From Gordonia jinghuaiqii (GTDB taxonomy: Bacteria > Actinomycetota > Actinomycetes > Mycobacteriales > Mycobacteriaceae), in the NCBI RefSeq assembly GCF_014041935.1, contig NZ_CP059491.1:2914001-2978000 (forward strand): a stretch of 64,000 nucleotides of DNA, given 5' to 3'. A program made the translations under genes and the position numbers. Under the pieces are notes generated by a model that ran no database searches, was not told where the DNA came from, and was given only the letters and a program-made list of their open reading frames with translations. Positions 25,852-34,171 of this stretch are shown here, piece after piece. Position 1 is the stretch's first letter; every line of letters begins with the position of its first letter.

Positions 25852-27909
25852 TCAGGAGTCCGATTCCGTGCTGTTCGATTCCGTGCTGGTCGATTCCGTG
25901 CTGTTCGATTCCGTGTTGTTCGATTCCGGGCCGAACGACTCTGTGAGACGGCTGGCGAGCAGCTTCGCGAACTCGGCGGGATCGTCGAGTTCGCCTCCCT
26001 CTGCGATCACGGCCATGCCGTAGACCAGCTTTGCGGTCGGCACCAGCTTCTCGTGGTCACCGGCGGCGAAGGCCTTGTTGAGCGCGACGACCAGCGGGTG
26101 GTCGGGGTTGAGCTCGAGGGCGCGCTTGGACTTCGGGAACTCCTGCCCCGACGCGCGGTACAGCTTCTCCAGCTGCGGCGACATCGAGAACGTGTCACCG
26201 ACGAGGCACGCCGGCGACTCGGTGAGCCGCGAGGACAGCCGGGTCTCGCTGACGTCGTCGGACAGCGTCGAGGTCAACCAGGACAGCAGGTCGGCGTAGG
26301 CCTTGTTCTGCTCCTCCTTCGACGACTCGTCGGAGTCCTCGTCGTCGGCGTCGAGGTCCACCGCACCCTTGGCGATGGACTGGAAGGTCTTGCCGTCGAA
26401 CTCGGCCCCCGCCGACACCCACATCTCGTCGACCGGGTCGCTCAGCACGAGCACCTCGATCCCCTTGGCGCGGAACGCCTCCATGTGCGGGGAGTTGACG
26501 ATCTGCTGCCTCGACTCACCGGTCATGTAGTAGATCGTGTCCTGGCCGCTCTTCATGCGGCCGATGTAATCGGCGAGGGTGGTCAGCTCGTCGTCGGAAT
26601 GCGTTGTCGCGAACGACGACGCCTTGAGGAGCGCATCGCGATTGTCCGGGTCGTTGACCAGACCCTCCTTGAAGACCCGTCCGAACGCATCCCAGAACGT
26701 GCGGTAGTCGTCGGGTCGGCTGCTGCGCATCTCGGTGACCGTCGAGATCACCTTCTTGGTGAGTCGACGACGGATCGCGCGGATCTGACGGTCCTGCTGC
26801 AAGATCTCGCGGGACACGTTCAGCGACAGATCCGCCGCGTCGACGACGCCCTTGACGAAGCGCAGGTACTCCGGCATCAGCTCGGCGCAGTCGTCCATGA
26901 TGAACACGCGCTTGACGTAGAGATGGATGCCGACGCTGCTGTCGCGCATGAACAGATCGAACGGCGGCTGCGTCGGGATGAACAGCAGCGCCTGATACTC
27001 GAAGGTGCCCTCGGCCTGCAGCGTGATGGTCTCCAGCGGTGCGTCCCAGGCATGGGAGACGTGCCGGTAGAACTCCTGATACTCCTCGTCGGTCACCTCG
27101 GACCGCGACTTGGCCCACAGGGCCTTCATCGAGTTGATGGTCTCGGCCTCGACGACGGTCTTGGTCTCGGGGACCTTGTCCTCGTCGTCCGATGAGTCCG
27201 TTGCGTCGTCGGCCGCGTCTGTCTCGACCGGCACGGTCTTCTCGACGTTCATCCGGATCGGCCAGGCGATGAAATCCGAGTAGCGCTTGACCAACTGACG
27301 CAGCTTGGTGGGATCGGCGTAGTCGTAGAGGTGATCCTCGGTGTCGACGGGTTTGAGCGAGAGCGTGACCGAAGTGCCCTGCGGGGCGTCGGGGACGTCG
27401 TCGATCGTGTAGGTGCCGTCGCCGGTCGACTCCCAGCGGGTGCCGGTGCTCTCGCCTGCCTTGCGGGTGACCAACGCGACCTTGTCGGCGACCATGAACG
27501 TCGAGTAGAAGCCGATGCCGAACTGTCCGATCAGTTCTTCGGCGGCCGCGTCGGAGACGCCGTTGGCGCGGGCCTCGGCCAGCGAGCGCCGCAGTTCCGC
27601 GGTGCCCGAGCGGGCCAACGTGCCGATGAGTCCGACGACCTCGTCGCGCGTCATGCCGATTCCGTTGTCGGCGACCACGAGTGTGCGGTTGTCGGCGTCG
27701 GGATCGAGCGTGATGTGCAGGTCGGAGGTGTCGACATCGAGATCCTTGTCGAGCAACGACTCCAGCCGTAGTTTGTCGAGCGCATCGGATGCGTTCGAGA
27801 TCAGCTCGCGCAGGAAGCTGTCCTTGTTGGAGTAGATCGAGTGGACCATGAGATCCAGCAGCTGCCTGGTCTCCGCCTGGAACTCGTGAACTTCGGGCTG
27901 AGCGCTCAT
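25852..27909 (-). CDS. htpG: Chaperone HtpG (bacterial Hsp90) with a repetitive acidic tail
   Basis: A 685-residue Hsp90-family ATP-dependent chaperone. The N-terminal GHKL ATPase shows ELISNASDALDK, DNGIGM and GQFGIGFYSTF. The middle domain contains LYVKRVFIMDD and NVSREILQQ, and the C-terminal dimerisation domain follows. An acidic, Ser/Asp-rich linker near residues 225-245 is common in the family. The unusual feature is the last 22 residues, a Thr-Glu-Ser-Asn-Ser repeat encoded by 15-base tandem repeats, absent from ordinary HtpG, which ends near ASRLTE. Start at the ATG at 27909. No CIRCE or HAIR operator was seen upstream. Confidence 0.96.
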   Translation of the reverse strand: MSAQPEVHEFQAETRQLLDLMVHSIYSNKDSFLRELISNASDALDKLRLESLLDKDLDVDTSDLHITLDPDADNRTLVVADNGIGMTRDEVVGLIGTLARSGTAELRRSLAEARANGVSDAAAEELIGQFGIGFYSTFMVADKVALVTRKAGESTGTRWESTGDGTYTIDDVPDAPQGTSVTLSLKPVDTEDHLYDYADPTKLRQLVKRYSDFIAWPIRMNVEKTVPVETDAADDATDSSDDEDKVPETKTVVEAETINSMKALWAKSRSEVTDEEYQEFYRHVSHAWDAPLETITLQAEGTFEYQALLFIPTQPPFDLFMRDSSVGIHLYVKRVFIMDDCAELMPEYLRFVKGVVDAADLSLNVSREILQQDRQIRAIRRRLTKKVISTVTEMRSSRPDDYRTFWDAFGRVFKEGLVNDPDNRDALLKASSFATTHSDDELTTLADYIGRMKSGQDTIYYMTGESRQQIVNSPHMEAFRAKGIEVLVLSDPVDEMWVSAGAEFDGKTFQSIAKGAVDLDADDEDSDESSKEEQNKAYADLLSWLTSTLSDDVSETRLSSRLTESPACLVGDTFSMSPQLEKLYRASGQEFPKSKRALELNPDHPLVVALNKAFAAGDHEKLVPTAKLVYGMAVIAEGGELDDPAEFAKLLASRLTESFGPESNNTESNSTESTSTESNSTESDS
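25861..25929 (-). repeat. 15-bp tandem repeat in the 3' end of htpG
   Basis: The unit CGATTCCGTGCTGTT (plus-strand reading) occurs at 25861, 25876, 25891 and 25906, with single-base differences, and a partial fifth copy starts at 25921. In the gene it encodes (TESNS)-type five-residue repeats at the HtpG C-terminus. A multiple-of-three unit means copy-number change alters tail length without frameshift. Confidence 0.92.
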
Positions 27910-28086
27910 CGCAGACCTCCATGTTCTGTTCTCGTGCACCGGCCTGCTCGGCCGACGCGACATCGTGGTGACGGACACCGACTTTACCGAGACGCGGTGT
28001 GGCTACCCTGGATCGGGGACCGACTACCCCGAACGGGACGTGAACCTCACGAGCGCCGGTACGGGGACGATCAGGAAGCCAGGTGG

Positions 28087-28842
28087 ATGGGTACACCTCG
28101 ATTGCTGTTGGTGCACGCGCACCCCGACGACGAGTCGCTGTGGACCGGCGGGCTCATCGCGCGCCACGTCGACGCCGGCGGCGAGGCCGATCTGGTGATG
28201 TGCACGTGGGCCGACGGCACCGCGCGGCATGGTGAACTGACCGACGCCGTGGAGATCCTCGGCATGCCACGCCCGCCGATCATGCTCGGCTACGCCGACG
28301 ACCGGCGCCCCGAGTCGGCACCGCAAGCTCCTCGCCTGTGTGCGGCGTCGTTCGACGAGCAGGTGCGTGCGCTCACGCAACACATCCGCACCCTGCAGCC
28401 CGACATCGTCATCACCTACGACGCCCTCGGGATCTACGGCCACCCCGATCATGTCCACGCGCACCGCCTGGCCTGCGCCGCGGCCGACGCGGCCGCCTCG
28501 ACCAAGCTCTATCACCGCGCGGGACCGGCGTGGCAGGTCCGCTCGCTGTATTTCGCGACGATCCCGGAGTGGGTGATGGACCTGCTGTCGACGAGCGTGT
28601 TCGCCGGGGTACCGCGGGAACTGCTTCCGGGCACCCCCGAATCCGAGATCGATGTGGTCGTCGACGTGTCCGACCTGACGGCCCGCAAGAAGGCCGCGGT
28701 CACCGCACATCGTTCCGAGATCGAACGCAGCTTCGCCATCTCCGGATTCATGTCGCTGCCCGAACAGACGCAGGAGAGGTTGCTCGGCGTCGAGTGCTAT
28801 CAGCGGCGCGACCTCGTACCCGGCGGGTGTGACCTGATCTAG
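28087..28842 (+). CDS. PIG-L family deacetylase (MshB/Mca-like)
   Basis: A 251-residue zinc-dependent N-acetyl-glucosaminyl deacetylase-fold protein. The metal site motifs are AHPDDE (about residues 11-16) and HPDHVHAH (about 120-127). Relatives include MshB and Mca of mycothiol metabolism; the sequence is shorter than typical MshB, so another amide substrate or mycothiol conjugate is possible. The ATG at 28087 is preferred, with an AGGAAG eight bases upstream. It converges with recD so closely that the two stop codons share the CTAG at 28839-28842. Confidence 0.82.
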   Translation: MGTPRLLLVHAHPDDESLWTGGLIARHVDAGGEADLVMCTWADGTARHGELTDAVEILGMPRPPIMLGYADDRRPESAPQAPRLCAASFDEQVRALTQHIRTLQPDIVITYDALGIYGHPDHVHAHRLACAAADAAASTKLYHRAGPAWQVRSLYFATIPEWVMDLLSTSVFAGVPRELLPGTPESEIDVVVDVSDLTARKKAAVTAHRSEIERSFAISGFMSLPEQTQERLLGVECYQRRDLVPGGCDLI

Positions 28843-30746
28843 GCGCGAGGCCCCAACGGGGTGACCGCGGAGCGCAATCCGCTGGCGCGCTGCACCCGAC
28901 GCCGCACCGCGGCGGCGAGCACGTCCGGGGTCCCGACGATCCGCACGCGCTGCCGCGCACGCGTGATCGCGGTGTAGAGCAGCTCACGTGTCAGGAGCTC
29001 CGAACCTGCGGTCGGCAGCACGACCGTCACCTGCTCGAACTGGCTGCCCTGACTGCGGTGGATGGTCATCGCGTGCACCGACACCGCGTCGGCCAGTTGG
29101 GTCGGGTGCAGCAGCCGCACGGCACCGCCGCGTCGGAACGCGACGCGCAGTGCATCCGGGCCGCCGGCTTCCCGCGCGTCGTGGTCGGCGATGACCACAC
29201 CGGTGTCGCCGTTGAAGGTCGAGGTCTGCCGGTCGTTCGCGGTGACCAGAATGGGCTGTCCCGCATACCAACCCATGTGTTCGGCGGTGGTGGTGCCCAG
29301 CCAGTCGGTGATCCGGGCCGACCAGCCGCGCACACCCCACGAGCCCTCGCGGTGGGCACACAGGACGCGGTGGGTGTCGAGTGCCTCCAGAGCTGATTCG
29401 GCATCACCGTTGCGCGCCGCGACACGCAGCTTCCTCCCCCACGCCGTGATGTCGTCGTACACGCCGTCGAGGTCGTCGGGCGCCACCAGTTCGACGTCGG
29501 TGACCTCCGGTGAGGTGACGAGTTCGAGCACCGCGTCGGCGTCGCCCGAATTGACGGCGGCAGCGACCTCGGAGATCCCGCCGCCGAACCGGAACTGCCT
29601 GCGCAGGGTGATGACCCCGTCGGCCAGCCGCGACGCGTCGTCGGCGTCGAGTTCCTCCCGCGCGGAGTCCTCCGACAGTCCGACCGCACCGAAGGCCTGG
29701 GACATACCGGCCGAGACACTCCCCGGATCATCCGGTGGCCGTACGTGATCGGTCCGCTCGACGAGGTCGGCCAGCACCGCGCCGGCCTCCACCGACGCGA
29801 GCTGGTGAGGGTCACCGACGAACACCACGCGCGCGTCGGGACGTACCGCGTCGAGCAGCCGACTCATCGCGGTCATCGACAACATCGACGTCTCGTCGAC
29901 GATGATGACGTCGTGCGGCAGGGTGCGGCCACGGCCGTACCGGGGGTTGGACCCCGGCCGCCAGCCGAGCAGGGAATGCAGGGTTACCGCATGGGCCGTC
30001 ACCGCCGACGGCGATGCCGATGGCGTCGACCCTGCTTGGACCGATTCCGCCTCGACCGATGCCTGGAGTTGCGCGGCGGCGCGGCCGGTGGGGGCGCACA
30101 GGCCCACTCGCAGGCCCGGGCCATGCAGCACGTCGAGGACCGCCAGGATGCGGGCGACGGTGTAGGTCTTGCCCGTTCCCGGGCCACCGGCGAGGACGGT
30201 GGTCCATCGGGTGGCGGCCACCGCAGCGGCCAGCTTCTGCCGGATGCCGTCGTCCGGTGACGAGTACACCGACGCTATCGCCGAGCGCAGCGCCTCGGTG
30301 TCGACGGTCGGCGATGTCTGCGCACGCCGGTCGAGGATGTCGCGGATCGTCTGCTCCTGCCGGAAGTACTTCTGCAGGTACACCAACGGGCCGTCGACGG
30401 ACTGCCGGACGACGAGAGGCCGCAACGGTCCGGCCTCGCTGCCGGCCACGAGCGGACTCTCCAGAAGCGCGTCGAGCACCACCCCGGGCGCAGGCACCGT
30501 CAGGTCGGGGGCCTCGTCCCCGGTCATCTCACCGACGCGATCCAGCGCCAGACAGGTCGAACCCAGACGAACGGCCCGAACCGCCAGCGCCGCACCGAGA
30601 CGCGCGTCGTCGGACACGGGTTCGGCGCACATCCGGATGATCCGCTCGGTGATGTGCACGTCGGCGGCGGCGAGAATCCCGGCCTCGTTCCACGCGGCGA
30701 GCACCCCGGTCGCCGATTCCACGCGTTGGACATCGGGTGTGGTCAT
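28839..30746 (-). CDS. recD: RecBCD exonuclease subunit RecD
   Basis: A 635-residue superfamily 1B helicase, the fast 5'-3' motor of RecBCD. Visible motifs are Walker A AGGPGTGKTYTVARI, Walker B VIIVDETSMLS, VFVGDPHQLASVE (motif III), and the C-terminal VHAMTIHRSQGSQFEQV and YTAITRARQRV (motifs V and VI). An N-terminal domain of about 150 residues contacts RecC in known complexes. The ATG overlaps the recB stop as ATGA, so translation is coupled. The end touches the convergent PIG-L gene. Length is close to actinobacterial RecD. Confidence 0.96.
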   Translation of the reverse strand: MTTPDVQRVESATGVLAAWNEAGILAAADVHITERIIRMCAEPVSDDARLGAALAVRAVRLGSTCLALDRVGEMTGDEAPDLTVPAPGVVLDALLESPLVAGSEAGPLRPLVVRQSVDGPLVYLQKYFRQEQTIRDILDRRAQTSPTVDTEALRSAIASVYSSPDDGIRQKLAAAVAATRWTTVLAGGPGTGKTYTVARILAVLDVLHGPGLRVGLCAPTGRAAAQLQASVEAESVQAGSTPSASPSAVTAHAVTLHSLLGWRPGSNPRYGRGRTLPHDVIIVDETSMLSMTAMSRLLDAVRPDARVVFVGDPHQLASVEAGAVLADLVERTDHVRPPDDPGSVSAGMSQAFGAVGLSEDSAREELDADDASRLADGVITLRRQFRFGGGISEVAAAVNSGDADAVLELVTSPEVTDVELVAPDDLDGVYDDITAWGRKLRVAARNGDAESALEALDTHRVLCAHREGSWGVRGWSARITDWLGTTTAEHMGWYAGQPILVTANDRQTSTFNGDTGVVIADHDAREAGGPDALRVAFRRGGAVRLLHPTQLADAVSVHAMTIHRSQGSQFEQVTVVLPTAGSELLTRELLYTAITRARQRVRIVGTPDVLAAAVRRRVQRASGLRSAVTPLGPRA

Positions 30747-33700
30747 CGTGCCTCCCCGGCAAGCGCGTCGGACAGGGCGATCACCAGCGACGCCGGCACC
30801 GCCCATTCGAAGACACCGCACCCTGGCGGGGTCGCCGGCCCGGCCATCCCGCGAACGAAGTGGTATTGCACCGGTCCCAGGTGGCGGCCGGGATCGTAGT
30901 CCGGGACCCGCCATCGCAGATACCGGTGCAGTGCAACCGAATACAGCAACGCCTGCAGCGGATAGTGTGCGGCGATCATCTCTCGGGCCATCGACGCGGT
31001 GTCGAAGTCCTCGACGACCAGATCGCCGGGACGGATGCGGTTGGTCTTGTAGTCGACGATCACGTAGCGCCCGTCGGGCGTTCGCAGGACCGAATCGATG
31101 CTGCCGGTGAGGAATCCGCGGAGCCGACGACCGGGCACCGCCCGCAGGTGGGGTGCGTAGTCGCGGAGCGGATCATCCTCCCCCAGATGCTCTTCCAGAA
31201 GGTCGGCGATTCGTCCGAGGGTCGCGCCGTCGGCCATCTCGGTTCCGCTCTCGCCCGAATCGATGGGTCCGAGCGGGAGTTCGAAGTCGAGCTCGGCCAG
31301 ACGGTCGCCCGGCTTGACACTCCACAGGTCACCGAAACCCAGTCCGGTGGTGAGCACACCGACCAGCGCGGCCACCAGCACCTCCCGGTCGATGTCGGCG
31401 GCCAGCGCACCGAGCGCGTGTGAACACAGTTCGCGCACATGGGATTCGATGTCGGCGGCGGAGGTGTCGACATACTCGAGAACCTCGTGCACGAGGGTGC
31501 CGAAGGCCGCACCGAAAGGCAGTCCGTTCATCAGCGACGGCATGCCGGAACGTTCGGTCGGGCCGGCCGGCTCATCGATCGGCTCCTCGGGCGCGTCCAC
31601 CGGTTCATCGGCCAGGACGTCGTCCGCGGGTTCACTACCGGTCCCGACGACGGACGCCGCCGGGTCGCCGGGGCCGTGCGCGACGTCGGCGACGATCGCC
31701 GAGTACGACGTCCGACGCCACTCCTGATCGATCTTCCGGCGGAAGCGGGCCACCCCGAGCGCCGCATGGGCGTTCTCGGAATCGAATGCGGGTACCACCA
31801 GACCGGGGTCGATACGTCCCGCCGGCTCGATCGAGATCGAGCCGTCGCGTTCGGTCAGCCTCCGCAGGACACCCACGCAGGTGATGTCGTCGCCGGGGAT
31901 CGCGACATCGGAGGCGACCGACCACACCGATTCGCCGGCGGGGCCGGGTGTGCGGGTCGCGCCGTCGCGACCGAAGATCAGCCGGTGCAGTGGTCCGGTG
32001 GTGGTGTTCATCGACGGCGCCCACCATGCGACGACCTGCGATTGGGCACGCGTGAGCGCGACGTAGAGCAGTCGGAGGTCCTCACCGGCGACCTCGTCGG
32101 CGTACCGCTTGCGTCGCGCCGCACGTCCGGGTGCCTGTCCCCCGCCGACGTCGAGGCGCCGCGTTCCCGACTCGTCGTGGTAGGTGATGTTGCCGCGGTC
32201 ACCGATCCACGTGCCGTCCCAGCCGTAGGGGACGTAGACGATCGGGAACTGCAGTCCTTTGCTGGCGTGCACCGTCATGATCTGGACGGCCCGCGTGTCA
32301 CGGTCGAGGCGTCGGCTCTGATCCTCGTACCGCTGCCGCGTGGACGTGTCGTTGATCCGCTCGGTCAGCCATTCGACCAGGGCGCTGAGCCCGTCCGAGG
32401 TCTCCACGACGTGCTTGTTGCACAGCGCCGACACCTGGATCAGATCGGTGAGCGTACGTTCGCCGTTGTCGGCGGCCAACACCCGTGCCGCCACCCCGTG
32501 CGCGTCGAGAAGCCGCTGTGCCATCGCGGCGAACCCGCCTTGCACGAACACCCTGGCCAGCGTGGACAATTCGGCACCGAGCTCGGCGAGCTCGGACTCC
32601 TCGGCGGTCGCCACCCGCTCGTCGGACCATCCGAACAACGCCGTCAGTGCGGCCAGGCGGACCCGGTCGGGACGCGAGGGTTGTTCGAGGGCGCGCAACA
32701 CCCACAGCCAGTGGTGCGCCGCGCTCGTCGAGAACACGTTGACACCGGAGCCGATGACCGAGTTGATCCCGCGTGCGGCCAGTTCACGTTGCAGCGGTTC
32801 GATGGTGTTGTTCTGCCGCACGAGGATTGCGATGTCGCCGGGGTCGACCACGCGTGATGCCCCGCGGTCCTCGATGCGCGCGGCCTGACTCAGGGTGTCG
32901 GCGATGTCGTCGGCGACGTCGGCCGCGATGCGGTTGCGGACCTCTTTGACCCCGGGCAGCCCGTAGGAATTCAGCGAGGTGAAGTCACCGCGCAGGAAGG
33001 CACGCAGGCGCAGCGGGGGCCGGCCGTCGAGACGACTGCCGGCGAAGGCTGCCGCCACCGGATGCACGACGATGTCGGGATGTCCCAGCGCCGCATCGCC
33101 GTACACGTGGCCGAGGGCGTCCACGAGTGCGCCGTCGGAGCGCCAGTTGACGTCGAGTGCCTGCAGGGTGTCGGCCGAGGAGACCGCGGCGAGGTAGCTG
33201 AGGACCTCCGCACCGCGGAACCCGTAGATCGACTGTTTGGGGTCGCCGACGAGGATGAGCCGACGATGCCCGTGGAAGCAGCGTCGCAGGATCTCCCACT
33301 GCAGCGGGTCGGTGTCCTGGAATTCGTCGACGAGGGCCACCGAGAAGGTGTTGCGAATGCGCTCGCAGGCACGTTCGCCGACGACGGGGTCGGTGACGAT
33401 CCGGTGCAGGATCGCCTGCAGGTCGTCGTATGTACGCACGCGTGCATCGCGTTTGCGGGTGTCGACGATCTTCCGGACGGCTGAGGCGAAGCTGACCCGA
33501 CGCGCCGCGACGGCGTCCGCGGCCGGCCCCTCGCCGAGTTCGGACTCTCCCGGAGCGAGCTCCACCGATGCCTGGCGCACCGCGTCACGGGCGATGTCAC
33601 GCGCCTCAGCGAAGCTGAATTCCGGTGCGTCGCTTGCCCAGAAGCCGCGAAGGTAGAGGTCGAGGGCGACCTCTTCGGTCAGGTCGTCGACCTCCTCGAC

Positions 33701-34171
33701 GATCGAGTAGACGAGTTCACGCTCGCCGAGGAAACCGAGTGCCTCGAGCATCCGGTTGCAGAAGGTGTGCGTGGTCGCGATCGTCGAGGCGTCGAAGTCG
33801 CTCAGGGCGCGAGCGAGATTCCGCCTGCGCGCGGTCACCTCGTCGGCCGATCCGCTCGCCAGCATCCGCAGCAACGCGTCCTCGGTGTGTCCGGCGTCCC
33901 CTGTCTCAGAGGATGCGGTCACCGCGGCCGAGGACGAACCGAGCGCGTCGAGCAGTTCGCGGACGCGTTCCCGCATGCGTTCGCGGAGTTCGGCCGTCGC
34001 GGCTCGGCTGAAGGTGACGAGCAGCATCTGCGAGATGGGCACGCCCTCGGCGATGTGCCGCGCGGCGAGCCCGACGATCGCGTAGGTCTTCCCGGTGCCC
34101 GCGCTCGCCTCGAGCACGGTCGTGTGCTCGGGCAGGTCGGCGGTGATGTCGAAGGTACCGGCCCGCCTCAT
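30743..34171 (-). CDS. recB: RecBCD exonuclease subunit RecB
   Basis: A 1142-residue UvrD-type helicase and nuclease, the 3'-5' motor and cutting subunit of RecBCD for double-strand-break processing. Walker A is EASAGTGKTYAIVGL near residue 25; helicase motifs LLVTFSRAATAELRERM, VDEFQDTDPLQWEIL and GDPKQSIYGFRGAEV follow. Near residue 1060 the RecB-family nuclease motif VIVDYKTN supplies the catalytic Asp and Lys. An acidic, Pro-rich linker precedes the nuclease domain. Start at the ATG at 34171, overlapping the recC stop (ATGA). The gene order recC-recB-recD is as in mycobacteria. Confidence 0.96.
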   Translation of the reverse strand: MRRAGTFDITADLPEHTTVLEASAGTGKTYAIVGLAARHIAEGVPISQMLLVTFSRAATAELRERMRERVRELLDALGSSSAAVTASSETGDAGHTEDALLRMLASGSADEVTARRRNLARALSDFDASTIATTHTFCNRMLEALGFLGERELVYSIVEEVDDLTEEVALDLYLRGFWASDAPEFSFAEARDIARDAVRQASVELAPGESELGEGPAADAVAARRVSFASAVRKIVDTRKRDARVRTYDDLQAILHRIVTDPVVGERACERIRNTFSVALVDEFQDTDPLQWEILRRCFHGHRRLILVGDPKQSIYGFRGAEVLSYLAAVSSADTLQALDVNWRSDGALVDALGHVYGDAALGHPDIVVHPVAAAFAGSRLDGRPPLRLRAFLRGDFTSLNSYGLPGVKEVRNRIAADVADDIADTLSQAARIEDRGASRVVDPGDIAILVRQNNTIEPLQRELAARGINSVIGSGVNVFSTSAAHHWLWVLRALEQPSRPDRVRLAALTALFGWSDERVATAEESELAELGAELSTLARVFVQGGFAAMAQRLLDAHGVAARVLAADNGERTLTDLIQVSALCNKHVVETSDGLSALVEWLTERINDTSTRQRYEDQSRRLDRDTRAVQIMTVHASKGLQFPIVYVPYGWDGTWIGDRGNITYHDESGTRRLDVGGGQAPGRAARRKRYADEVAGEDLRLLYVALTRAQSQVVAWWAPSMNTTTGPLHRLIFGRDGATRTPGPAGESVWSVASDVAIPGDDITCVGVLRRLTERDGSISIEPAGRIDPGLVVPAFDSENAHAALGVARFRRKIDQEWRRTSYSAIVADVAHGPGDPAASVVGTGSEPADDVLADEPVDAPEEPIDEPAGPTERSGMPSLMNGLPFGAAFGTLVHEVLEYVDTSAADIESHVRELCSHALGALAADIDREVLVAALVGVLTTGLGFGDLWSVKPGDRLAELDFELPLGPIDSGESGTEMADGATLGRIADLLEEHLGEDDPLRDYAPHLRAVPGRRLRGFLTGSIDSVLRTPDGRYVIVDYKTNRIRPGDLVVEDFDTASMAREMIAAHYPLQALLYSVALHRYLRWRVPDYDPGRHLGPVQYHFVRGMAGPATPPGCGVFEWAVPASLVIALSDALAGEAR

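Noticed and set aside
26516..28096. Arg-rich antisense or shifted frame within htpG
   Set aside because: Its composition (mostly Arg, Gly, Asp repeats) is that of a shifted reading of a real gene; HtpG explains the region fully.
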